DNA of 64,000 bases from Falsiroseomonas sp051433195. Lineage in GTDB: Bacteria > Pseudomonadota > Alphaproteobacteria > Acetobacterales > Acetobacteraceae. The stretch's first letter is position 1; each line of letters starts with the position of its first letter. Shown one piece after another: positions 34,070 through 41,942 of the stretch. Location: assembly GCF_051433195.1 (NCBI RefSeq), contig NZ_JBHMFT010000008.1:1-64000 (forward strand), written 5' to 3'. The notes beneath the pieces are model-generated. The model searched no databases, was not told the origin of the DNA, and saw only the letters and a list, made by a program, of their open reading frames with translations. The position numbers were made by a program, and so were the translations under genes.

Positions 34070-34640
34070 CCTTCAGGGTTCATGCAGACGTTGGAGACGG
34101 ATTTGGTGAAATCCTGATTACCGCAACTGGGAGGATGGCGCGAGACCTACACAGTTCGGGGCGCTGGCGGGGCAGGATCTGGCTCGCTGAACGCAGCTTA
34201 CTGTGCCGCTGGAGGTCAAGCCGCATCGAGGCCACGCAGCCCATCAGCCATTTTGGGTCGAAGCGACACATGACGGGCCTCTCGGGACGGCTGTTTCCAC
34301 CCGGCGCCCAGCGGGTCACTGGCAATCGGAACGGAAGATTTGTAGAGGAGGCTGCATTGCGTAGGTACGGTCGCCTTATCTCAGGAACTTGAGCCACAAC
34401 TCCGGTTGAGCCAGCAGCGGCCCAGATGCTCGAGCCGCAGGCTGCCGCAACAGCAAATAGGCGAGGGTCTGCCCCTCCCCGTCGCTTGCCATCGAGGCCA
34501 GCAAGGGTTTGCAGATCACAGAGAGCAATAATCTTTGGAAACCACGCCAAGCTGTCCACGCCCTTTTTCATTCTCTAGATTGCGTTCGAACCATGATTCA
34601 CCTCTTCGGCGCGGGAACTGGCCGCAATTGGGCGGCGGCA
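34070..34640. other. Gene-free stretch before the partition region
   Basis: GC content is lower than in the neighbours. The only long open frame (minus strand, 34080-34571) starts at an ATG in AT-rich sequence and shows no domain or family resemblance. I see no clear terminator, promoter or repeat here apart from the start of the palindrome array downstream. Confidence 0.5.
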
Positions 34641-34643
34641 CAA

Positions 34644-34677
34644 TCAGGACAACATGGATGCATCCATGTTGTCCTGA
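34644..34677. repeat. 34-bp perfect palindrome with TGGATGCATCCA core (parS candidate 1)
   Basis: A 34-base perfect inverted repeat is centred at 34660/34661, with the core TGGATGCATCCA at 34655-34666. It lies 371 bases before the parA start. RepB/ParB proteins of alphaproteobacterial replicons bind short palindromic parS sites near their own operon, and this core recurs twice more nearby. Confidence 0.75.
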
Positions 34678-34789
34678 ACAGCAACCACCACACGGAGCAG
34701 GGAAGTCAGGGAATGCAGGAATAGAAAGAAAGTTTTGGAAGGATGCTTCCCGCCGTGCGGACTGGACTGAAGTCCATGATCGAGCGACA

Positions 34790-34801
34790 TGGATGCATCC
34801 A
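34790..34801. repeat. TGGATGCATCCA palindrome (parS candidate 2)
   Basis: Second copy of the 12-bp core. Only the ACA of the left flank matches the first site, so the extended arms are not conserved. The copies are 135 and 153 bases apart in order. Confidence 0.65.
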
Positions 34802-34942
34802 ACTGCATCGCGGCGCGCAAGCGGCTGAGACGGTCAGTAGGGGTTTCTTGGAGGCGTTCGCGGTGTCTCGGGAGGGGCACGCCTCGTCTTCGTCTACCTG
34901 ACGAAGTGTGGGGGCACTTGGATTGCTTCAGTGCCAGCCATT

Positions 34943-34954
34943 TGGATGCATCCA
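34943..34954. repeat. TGGATGCATCCA palindrome (parS candidate 3)
   Basis: Third copy of the core, 94 bases before the parA start, where it could double as an autoregulatory operator. Flanks are TT on the left and TGCAAC on the right. Confidence 0.65.
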
Positions 34955-35047
34955 TGCAACAGCAACCGCGAATCAGCCTCTTTCCATCGAGCTGAGTCTT
35001 CCGCGCCACCGCGAAAGGTGGCACAGCGGCCGAAGTCAGGAGCAGGC

Positions 35048-36226
35048 ATGTCAGGGCAACCAATGCGCATGGCCGATACTTTCCACCAAATCGCAGAAGT
35101 GCTGCGTTCGACTCAGCGCGCGGCGATCGAAATGGAAAATGCGCCCGATAAGCGCAAGCGCCTGCGCACCTTCTCTGCGCCCGAGGCGGCGGCACTGCTG
35201 GAGGTTTCGCAGAAGGTCTTGCGAGCCGCCGTCGGTGTGCCTGGTCGTCCGGCGCCGCCGCGACTTGCATTTGAGGACCTTCAGCGGGCGAGATTGGTGC
35301 TCAATGGGCCTCGCGTGTTGGGTGGCAACGGGCAGCGGCTCCCGACGGTGGTTTTCACCAATTTCAAAGGTGGTTCCGCAAAGACAACCAGCAGCGTTCA
35401 CTTCGCGCAGTACATGGCGCTGGCTGGCTATCGCGTTCTGGTGGTGGACCTGGACAGCCAGGGCAGCGCCACCGCGCAGTTCGGGCTGGATCCTGCAACG
35501 GAGGTCGAACGGGAGAACAGCTTTGCGGCGTGGACGCACGGCCGGGATGTTGGTGTGCCGGTTCTCGGAGCCTCGCTTTGCCAACCTACCTACTGGCCGA
35601 CCATCAACTTGGTCGCGGCTGGGGCCGTTCTGGCAGAGGCCGAGGAGAGCCTGTCCCGTCGGGCGGCTTCGGGTAAGCCGGAGGCCACCCTATATTTTGA
35701 GGAACTCGAAGCCTTCCTTGCGACCGTTGTGGGCCAGTTTGACCTGGCCGTGGTCGATACGCGGCCGGACGTGAACATGCTGATGACAGCGGCCCTCCAC
35801 GCGGCGACCGGCATCATCGTGCCGACGCGCGCAACGATGACGGATCTGGCCTCGACCGGGGAGTTCTTCAGCCATCTGGCTGGATATGTGGCGGATTACC
35901 AAGCGGGGTTCGGCAAGGGGCTCGATCTGGTGTTCAGCAGGATCCTGGTCAGCGCGTTCGACCCGTCCGATCGGAGCCAGGAAGCCCTGCTCGAGTTGCT
36001 CCGGGAGCGGTTCGGTGATGCCGTCCTGCCGAGCCCCTTCCTGAACTCACGCGTGATGGGGACGGCGGGGTTCGGCAAGGAGACCCTGTACGAGTATGAG
36101 CCGACGACAGACCGCGCCGCATACAATCGGGTGCTGGCGAGCGCCAACGCGGTGAACAAGGCGATCGAACAGGAGTTGATCAGGGCGGCCACATTGGCAG
36201 TGGCCGCGGGGGAGGGCGTGACGTGA
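35048..36226 (+). CDS. parA: ParA/RepA-type plasmid partition ATPase
   Basis: A 392-residue deviant-Walker ATPase. Residues 1-95 contain a helix-turn-helix-like region (FSAPEAAALLEVSQKVLRAA). The ATPase starts at VVFTNFKGGSAKTTSSVHFAQ (P-loop FKGGSAKTT), then VLVVDLDSQGSATAQFGL and DLAVVDTRPDVNMLMTAALHA. It resembles RepA of repABC systems and large ParA (type Ib) proteins, which pair with ParB to move plasmids and repress their own promoter. The start at 35048 has AGGAG six bases upstream. The stop overlaps the parB start. Confidence 0.9.
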   Translation: MSGQPMRMADTFHQIAEVLRSTQRAAIEMENAPDKRKRLRTFSAPEAAALLEVSQKVLRAAVGVPGRPAPPRLAFEDLQRARLVLNGPRVLGGNGQRLPTVVFTNFKGGSAKTTSSVHFAQYMALAGYRVLVVDLDSQGSATAQFGLDPATEVERENSFAAWTHGRDVGVPVLGASLCQPTYWPTINLVAAGAVLAEAEESLSRRAASGKPEATLYFEELEAFLATVVGQFDLAVVDTRPDVNMLMTAALHAATGIIVPTRATMTDLASTGEFFSHLAGYVADYQAGFGKGLDLVFSRILVSAFDPSDRSQEALLELLRERFGDAVLPSPFLNSRVMGTAGFGKETLYEYEPTTDRAAYNRVLASANAVNKAIEQELIRAATLAVAAGEGVT

Positions 36227-37380
36227 CACAACGATCCAAGTTCGGGGCCCTCGCGCAGGCGGTGAAGGACCAGGCGGCGACTGCCTCGCGCGGGCTGCCA
36301 GCCGCGGGTGCAGACGTGGAACGGGCGGCCGGGAGATCGGACTCCCGCACGCCCAATGCCGTCGGGCTCCACAAGCCGGCCGTGGCGCTTGGCGCCCTTG
36401 CCGAAGGCCTGCGTGAGCGCGTCACCCGCCTGGAGGCAGAATTGGCCCAGGCGGCGGGCCGGAACACTGACCTCGAGCGTGCGCTCGGCCAAGCCAGGTC
36501 GGCAGCGACCAAGGCCGGCGACGCGGTCGACGAATTCGTCTTTCTTGATCCCTCGCAGATCCGGGACGAACTGCCCCGGGACCGCTTGCCGGGTGCCTTT
36601 TCGGGGGACGAGTTTGAGGACCTGCTCGCCGACATTCGTGAGAATGGCCAGAACGACGCGATCACCGTCCGGCGCTCCGAAAATGGCCTCAGCTTCGAGG
36701 TGGCCGCAGGGCGCCGCCGCCTGGAAGCCTGCCGGCGCCTCGACCGGCCGGTGCTTGCGCGGGTCCGCGGGCTGGACGACCCGGCGATGCTCCGCGTGCA
36801 GTTCTCCGAGAACGAGCGCCGCGAGGACATCTCCGCGCTGGAGCGGGCGCGATGGTTTGCGGCGGTGCGGGCAAAGCTCGCCCTGCCGTCCAAGGACGTC
36901 GCGGCGCAATTCGGCCTGGATCCATCGACGCTGAGCCTCTACCTCCGGCTTGCGCGGTTTCCGGATGAGATCGTCGGCCGCCTGCGTGAGCCACGCCGCC
37001 TGTCGGTTCTGCGCGCCAGACGCGTGATGGAAGCGTTGGAAGCGGACGCCCAGGCGCTTCGGCGGATCGTCGACGCCATCGACGCCCATGCGCGCGCCGC
37101 CGAAGGCCGAGGAACCACACCTGATCCGGAGGAGCAGGTCGAGGTGCTGGTGCGTGCGGCAGAAGGCAGGGCAGGGGATCGCCCCGGTATTCGGGCAGCA
37201 CTTCCGGAACGCCGGCACGTCGTGCACCGCGGCCGGCGTGTCGGCACGCTCACGCGAAATGGCGGACAGTGGGTGTTCCGCTTCGCGACCTCGGTTGGCG
37301 AGGATGTCGTCCAGGCCCTCGCGGATCGGATTGGTGACCTCGTTGAGGAGGTGGAGAGGGCCAGTCAGCGGCCGTCCTGA
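36223..37380 (+). CDS. parB: ParB/RepB-type plasmid partition protein
   Basis: The 385-residue protein has an N-terminal ParA-interacting tail (RSKFGALAQAVKDQ), a coiled segment, the ParB N-terminal domain with DLLADIRENGQNDAITVRR and FEVAAGRRRLEACRRLDRPV, the FSENERREDISALERARWFA segment, and a KorB-like helix-turn-helix DVAAQFGLDPSTLSLYLRLA. It should bind the TGGATGCATCCA palindromes upstream of parA. The C-terminus carries a separate small domain (GGQWVFRFATSVGEDVVQAL). Operon with parA; no repC-type initiator follows. Confidence 0.9.
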   Translation: MTQRSKFGALAQAVKDQAATASRGLPAAGADVERAAGRSDSRTPNAVGLHKPAVALGALAEGLRERVTRLEAELAQAAGRNTDLERALGQARSAATKAGDAVDEFVFLDPSQIRDELPRDRLPGAFSGDEFEDLLADIRENGQNDAITVRRSENGLSFEVAAGRRRLEACRRLDRPVLARVRGLDDPAMLRVQFSENERREDISALERARWFAAVRAKLALPSKDVAAQFGLDPSTLSLYLRLARFPDEIVGRLREPRRLSVLRARRVMEALEADAQALRRIVDAIDAHARAAEGRGTTPDPEEQVEVLVRAAEGRAGDRPGIRAALPERRHVVHRGRRVGTLTRNGGQWVFRFATSVGEDVVQALADRIGDLVEEVERASQRPS

Positions 37381-37884
37381 GCCGCTGTTGCGCCGGCCGG
37401 GCGAGCAGTCGCAGGCAGTACGGCATTGGTCCGCCCGCCCCGGGCCAGGGCCGCTGGACGCCGAGGTAGACATCCGCCGGCCTCCGCTGTTGCGAGCCGG
37501 CGCCCTGCGGTGCTGCGTGATCGCGCGGCCTTCGCGAGCGCGGGAAGCTGCGCTCTGTCAATCTGCATCCTGCCGGCATGATTGCAAACCGGTTCGCGCC
37601 GCCGCTGGCTACCCGCGTGTCGCCCGGACGTGGTCCCGCACCTCCTTCCCTGACCAAAGGTCAGTTGATGGCGCCTCGTTCCCGCGTTGGCGCCAGGTTC
37701 CGTTCCTGAATCATGGCTGTCGGCCACCCAGAGCCGACTTGCGACCAATCGTTACGGAGCCAGGTCCTGGAGACGCAAAGGTCCGTCCGTGAGGCCCGGC
37801 GCTCGGGCTCGGATACGTCCAGGTGCGGGGATTCTGCCAACAGGCCGCCCGACGCGCACGAAGCCGCCGTAGATCAGTAGAATC
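37381..37884. other. Gene-free stretch downstream of parB
   Basis: Nothing recognisable: the open frames on both strands lack domains or plausible starts. The stretch leads into the hairpin at 37885 and the toxin-antitoxin promoter region. Confidence 0.5.
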
Positions 37885-37918
37885 ATCACCCGCGGTAAGC
37901 CCTCTTACCGCGTGTGAT
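37885..37918. repeat. 15-bp-arm hairpin between parB and the toxin-antitoxin operon
   Basis: Left arm 37885-37899 ends in CGCGGTAAG and right arm 37904-37918 begins CTTACCGCG; the remaining six pairs match with one mismatch, around a CCCT loop. No U tract follows. It may be a terminator for the parAB transcript, a recognition site for the recombinase, or a replication or partition structure. Confidence 0.6.
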
Positions 37919-38021
37919 AACGAGCTTGCCGTAATGGCGGTTCTCCGCCAGAGTCCAGCCGGCCGGAGTAGGGGCTTCATTCGTTGACCAGGGCTGACCA
38001 GGCGCGGTACTGGATCGGTAA

Positions 38022-38035
38022 GACCAACGTTGGTC
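38022..38035. promoter_or_regulatory. Operator-like palindrome before the Phd/VapC pair
   Basis: GACCAACGTTGGTC is a perfect 14-bp palindrome located 12 bases before the antitoxin start at 38048, next to an AGGAG ribosome-binding site (38036-38040). A TTGACC at 37984-37989 could be a -35 box. Phd/YefM antitoxins autoregulate by binding palindromes just upstream of their operon. Confidence 0.6.
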
Positions 38036-38047
38036 AGGAGGCCGCGC

Positions 38048-38290
38048 ATGTCCCAGGTCAACCTCTACGAAGCCAAAACCCAGCTCTCCCGCCTCGTCGA
38101 CCGCGCCGCCGCCGGCGAGGAGATCATCATCGCCAAGGGCGGCCGCCCGCTGGCCCGCCTGGTGCCGCTGGCGGTTCGGACCCAGCCGCGCGAGCTCGGC
38201 TTCCTCGGCGACGAGGTCTGGGTCGGGCCCGACTTCGACGCGCCGCTCCCCGACGATCTGGCGAGCGCTTTCGATGGCAAGGATCCGTGA
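38048..38290 (+). CDS. Phd/YefM-family antitoxin
   Basis: An 80-residue protein starting SQVNLYEAKTQLSRLVDRAA with AGEEIIIAKGGRPLARLVPL, the Phd/YefM antitoxin N-terminal fold. The C-terminal half (WVGPDFDAPLPDDLASAFDG) is the usual toxin-neutralising tail of the VapB-like members. Its stop overlaps the toxin start by three bases (GTGA), so the two are translated together. Confidence 0.88.
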   Translation: MSQVNLYEAKTQLSRLVDRAAAGEEIIIAKGGRPLARLVPLAVRTQPRELGFLGDEVWVGPDFDAPLPDDLASAFDGKDP

Positions 38291-38679
38291 GGCTGCTCCT
38301 CGACACTCAGATCCTCATCTGGGCCGTCACCGACACCGCGCGCCTGCCCGCGGCTGTCGCGGCTGCCGTCGCGGCACCCGGCAACGAGGTCCTGGTCAGC
38401 GCGGCCTCCGTCTGGGAAATCTCCATCAAGGCCGCGCTCGGGCGGCTGCGTTTCCCGCTCGAGCGGATCGACGCGATCCTCGAGCGGGCCGGGATGGAGC
38501 ACCTGCCGATCCGGGCCGCCCACGGGGTCGCCGCCGGTGCCCTGCCGCGGCACCACGGTGACCCGTTTGACCGCATGCTCGTCGCGCAGGCGCGGGTGGA
38601 GGACCTCACCCTGGTCAGCACCGATGCCGTCCTGTCCGCCTATGGCGCCCGCCTCTTCGGGGTGGAGCCGGCGCGATGA
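38287..38679 (+). CDS. VapC-type PIN-domain toxin
   Basis: A 130-residue PIN-domain ribonuclease starting RLLLDTQILIWAVTDTARLP (first acid Asp6), then SAASVWEISIKAALGRL (Glu), HHGDPFDRMLVAQA (Asp) and STDAVLSAYGARLF (Asp). All four metal-binding acids are visible, so it is probably active. VapC toxins cleave tRNA or rRNA when the labile antitoxin is lost, stabilising plasmids. It overlaps the recombinase gene downstream (ATGA). Confidence 0.87.
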   Translation: MRLLLDTQILIWAVTDTARLPAAVAAAVAAPGNEVLVSAASVWEISIKAALGRLRFPLERIDAILERAGMEHLPIRAAHGVAAGALPRHHGDPFDRMLVAQARVEDLTLVSTDAVLSAYGARLFGVEPAR

Positions 38680-39671
38680 GTGAGGCGCCGGCCTCCGTGG
38701 CGGTCCGGGAGCCCGCCATCGCCCCGATGCCGACCGCCGTTGCGACGGAGGCCCTCGCCGCGGCGAAGGCCTATGCCCGCGACGCCCTGGCGCCCGAGAC
38801 GCTGCGCGCCTACGCGACCGACTGGGCCCACTTCACCGCCTGGTGCCAGGCGGCCGGCTGCGCGCCGCTGCCGGCTGAGCCAGCGGCCGTCGCCGCCTAT
38901 CTCGCCGCCCAGGCGCCGCTCTATGGCCGCTCCGCCCTCGAGCGCCGGCTCGCCGCCATCGGCCATGCCCATCGGCTGCGCGGGCTCGACTGGTCCGCCG
39001 GCCATCCCGCCATCCGCACCACGCTGCGCGGCATCTTCCGAACCCATGGCAGTCGCAGGCGCCAGGCGGCCGCGCTGACCTCGGCCGAGCTGAAGAAGCT
39101 CGTCGCCGCCTGCGGTGGCGACCTCGCCGGCCTGCGCGACCGGGCGCTGCTGCTGCTGGGCTTTGCCGGGGCGCTGCGCCGCTCCGAACTGGTCGCGGTC
39201 GAGCGTGAACATCTGCGCTTCACCGAGGCGGGGCTGCGGCTGCTGATCCCCACCTCCAAGACCGACGGAGAGGGCAGGGGGGTCGAGCTCGGCATCACCC
39301 GCGGCAAGCGCCCGGAGACCTGCCCGGTGCGCGCCCTCGAGGCCTGGCTCGAGATCTCCGACTGCCGCTATGGCCCGGTGTTTCGCAAGATCGACCGCTG
39401 GGGCACCATCGAGCACCGGGCGCTGGGCGGCGATGCCGTGCGCGCCATCCTCCTGAAGCGGGCCGCCGCCGCCCGCATCACCGCGGAGAGCGGCGAGCGC
39501 CTGTCGCCGCACGGGCTGCGCGCTGGCTTCGTCACCGAGGCCTACATGGCCGGCGCCCGCGACGAGCAGGTGATGGACCACACCCGCCACCGCGACCTCA
39601 AGACCATGCGTGGCTATGTCCGGCGCGCGAAGCTGGTGACGGAGAGCGCCACCAGGCTGCTTGACCTTTGA
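38676..39671 (+). CDS. Tyrosine recombinase (XerC/phage-integrase type)
   Basis: A 331-residue recombinase with SAM-like core-binding domain (about 25-125) and catalytic domain carrying Arg168 (GALRRSEL), Lys195, His279-x-x-Arg282 (SPHGLRAGF), His305 and Tyr314 (RGYVRRA). All catalytic residues are present. Its start overlaps the toxin gene and its stop overlaps the next gene, so it is in one operon with the toxin-antitoxin pair and ScpA. A role in dimer resolution or in moving this cassette is inferred. Confidence 0.88.
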   Translation: MSEAPASVAVREPAIAPMPTAVATEALAAAKAYARDALAPETLRAYATDWAHFTAWCQAAGCAPLPAEPAAVAAYLAAQAPLYGRSALERRLAAIGHAHRLRGLDWSAGHPAIRTTLRGIFRTHGSRRRQAAALTSAELKKLVAACGGDLAGLRDRALLLLGFAGALRRSELVAVEREHLRFTEAGLRLLIPTSKTDGEGRGVELGITRGKRPETCPVRALEAWLEISDCRYGPVFRKIDRWGTIEHRALGGDAVRAILLKRAAAARITAESGERLSPHGLRAGFVTEAYMAGARDEQVMDHTRHRDLKTMRGYVRRAKLVTESATRLLDL

Positions 39672-40285
39672 GCGCGGCACACGCCGGGGAGGGGGCGGCC
39701 GAGCCCGGAGCACCTGCCGACACGGACTGGCTCTACCACCACCTCCGGGTCACGGGCGCGCCGGAGACGGTGGCGCTGTTCCGGGCCGCTGCCGCCGGTG
39801 CGGGGGTGATCCCCTGGACCCATGACCACGGCGACGCGGCCGAGCGCTGGTTCCATATGCTGCTCGCCCCGCCGCCACCGGCCCGCCGCACCATCAGCCT
39901 GGAGGGCGCGCGGATCCTCGCCGGCCAGCTCCGCGATGCGGTGGAGGCGCGGGGCCGGCTGGTGGCGGAGCGGGCGCCGCAGAGCCAGGCCTGCCCGCTC
40001 GACCTGCACCGGCTGCTGCCGGTGCCTGACCGCCTGCTGCGGCTCGGACCGGACCACCGCGACAGCCGCACCTGGCTCTGGTCGCACTGGGGCACGACCG
40101 AGGCGCTGCGCGGCCCGGTGGAGCTGCCGATCGGCGGGCGGGGCGGCGCGCGCCGGCGCGACCCGGGCCTGTTCTGGGCCGGGTTCTGGTCCGCTGACTG
40201 GACCCCCTGGCCGGCGCTGCTGGCGCTGCGCGCCCGCTGGCCAGGCCTGCGCCTCGACCTGCGGCCACTCTACGATGGCCCCTGA
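39668..40285 (+). CDS. Unknown protein between recombinase and ScpA, 205 aa
   Basis: A Trp/Arg/Pro-rich protein: DTDWLYHHLRVTGAPETVALF, then GAGVIPWTHDHGDAAERWFHMLL, then SRTWLWSHWGTTEALRGPVEL and a C-terminal LFWAGFWSADWTPWPALLALRARW. No enzymatic motif or membrane helix is recognised. It overlaps the recombinase stop at its start and scpA at its end (about 11 bases), so it is coexpressed with both. The tight coupling suggests a partner role with ScpA or the recombinase; that is inference. The first codon is a non-ATG near 39668. Confidence 0.65.
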   Translation: MSAAHAGEGAAEPGAPADTDWLYHHLRVTGAPETVALFRAAAAGAGVIPWTHDHGDAAERWFHMLLAPPPPARRTISLEGARILAGQLRDAVEARGRLVAERAPQSQACPLDLHRLLPVPDRLLRLGPDHRDSRTWLWSHWGTTEALRGPVELPIGGRGGARRRDPGLFWAGFWSADWTPWPALLALRARWPGLRLDLRPLYDGP

Positions 40286-41156
40286 CGACGGCGCCTTGCT
40301 CCTCGACGCGCTCCGGCACGGCGAGCTGGACAACTCCGGCGCGCCGGAGTTGCGGCTTGGCACCTATGAGGGCCCGCTCGACCTGCTGCTCGAGCTGGCC
40401 CGGGCGCAGCGGGTCGACCTCGCTGCCATCTCCGTCGTGGAACTGGCCGAGGCCTTCGGCGCGGCGGTGGAGCGCGCCATCGCGGGCCGGCGGGTGCCGC
40501 TGTCGCAAATGGCAGACTGGATGGTCATGGCCGCCTGGCTGCTGCTGCTCCGCTCGCGGCTACTGCTGCCACCGGGATCGGAGGCGGACCGCGCGGCGCA
40601 GGCGGAGGCGGCCGCGCTGCGGCGGCGGCTGGCCGACCGCGCGGCGGTGCACGCGATGGCGAGCTGGCTCGAGCGGCGGCCGCAGCTGGGCCGGGAGATC
40701 TTCGGGCAGGGGGCGCCGGCACCGGAGCCGCAGCCGATGCCGCTTGCCGACATCACCGAGCTGCTGCGCGCCTGCCTGCGGCTGATCGCCCTGCCGATGC
40801 GCCAGCGCGTCTACCGGCCGAACCCGCCGCCGCTCTGGCGCGTGCCGGACGCGCTGGCGAGGATCCGCGGCATGCTGGCCACGCTGCCCGGGCAGGGCGC
40901 GCCGCTCGCCCACTTCGTCCCGCGCAGCGGCAACAGGGCGCGCACGCCCCTGCAGCAGCGGGCGGCTCTGGCCAGCACGCTTGTGGCTGCGCTGGAACTT
41001 GGCCGTGACAGCGTGCTCACCCTTGAACAGACGAATGCTTTCCAAGAGATTCGCCTTCATGGTGCCGCGAGCGGATCAGGAATTGGGGCACCCGGACCAC
41101 CGAACGCCGGGACCTCGCGCCACGTCGTACCATCGACAGATGCCGAAGTGGCGTGA
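40275..41156 (+). CDS. scpA: ScpA-like kleisin
   Basis: A 293-residue protein with the ScpA N-terminal motif ELRLGTYEGPLDLLLELARAQRVDLAAIS, then MADWMVMAAWLLLLRSRLLLP and a C-terminal winged-helix-like region ending RDSVLTLEQTNAFQEIRLHG. Kleisins bridge SMC ATPase heads in chromosome condensation. The conserved part ends about 35 residues before the stop. No scpB or smc gene is in the window; a plasmid-borne copy in a recombinase operon is unusual. Confidence 0.83.
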   Translation: MAPDDGALLLDALRHGELDNSGAPELRLGTYEGPLDLLLELARAQRVDLAAISVVELAEAFGAAVERAIAGRRVPLSQMADWMVMAAWLLLLRSRLLLPPGSEADRAAQAEAAALRRRLADRAAVHAMASWLERRPQLGREIFGQGAPAPEPQPMPLADITELLRACLRLIALPMRQRVYRPNPPPLWRVPDALARIRGMLATLPGQGAPLAHFVPRSGNRARTPLQQRAALASTLVAALELGRDSVLTLEQTNAFQEIRLHGAASGSGIGAPGPPNAGTSRHVVPSTDAEVA

Positions 41157-41942
41157 CGTGCCAATGCCGAGTGAACCCGCCGCACGCGGACAAGCTTCAG
41201 CCACGCCTCGCGGGCCAACACGCCCAACTTCCGCGGAACAGCACCTTCGAGGTCTTCAGGTCCTGCAAAGAGGACAATGCCGGTGCCTCTCGCATGCGTT
41301 GCGATACCGTACCTAATCCTGCGGAGGCAGCCCTGCTGTGAAGGGCGGGTCGCGCAGACATTGGGTGAACACCTGCGTCGGGCTGGACAATCATGCGCGC
41401 GCACTGGTCCAGGAAGGCCAGGGTCAGGCGGTCCTCCCGTTCCGCGACGGCGGAGAAGCCCGGAAACTGAGGTAGATCGGCAAGTCCGAGAATCTGGACC
41501 GGCCGCAAGGCAGCAAAGCTACCGACAGAGGCAATGCCATCGCGGATTTCGGCAACCGGCAGCGCCAGGCGGCGTCCCTGTGGACTTCTGGCCCTCACCA
41601 CTGCCGTCATGGCCGCCCAGTTCGGCCGCACGTCGCCTTGGCGCGCTGCGGGCCGTGTCAGAAGACCTCAACCCCGGGATTGCGCGCGGCCTGGCCTTCG
41701 CATTCCCGGTCAAGGCGCTCGCTTGCCACGCTGCCACTGCCGGGGGCGGGCCTTTTCGGCGCCGCCGCTAAGCCGCTTCCGTTTCCGGCTGAGGTCTTCG
41801 AGCTTCGATGGACATGGACAAGATGGCCCTGGCCTTCCGGCCTCTGCTCACTTCCACGGACACGCGTCGTGGAGCACGGTGGCATCCTCGCCATGTAGCC
41901 GACGACATGCTTGGGCTTCGGCTCGCCTGAAGGAAATTTGCC
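41157..41942. other. Low-coding stretch between scpA and the binding-protein gene
   Basis: A minus-strand frame (41197-41631, 144 residues) has a protein-like central part (PVQILGLADLPQFPGFSAVA and DRLTLAFLDQCARMIV) but I do not recognise a family, and the C-terminal third is low quality. It may be a remnant of an unknown gene. Elsewhere no domain, repeat or terminator is seen. Confidence 0.4.

Noticed and set aside
34080..34571. 163-codon minus-strand frame before the partition region
   Set aside because: No domain, poor codon usage compared with neighbours and no plausible ribosome-binding site.
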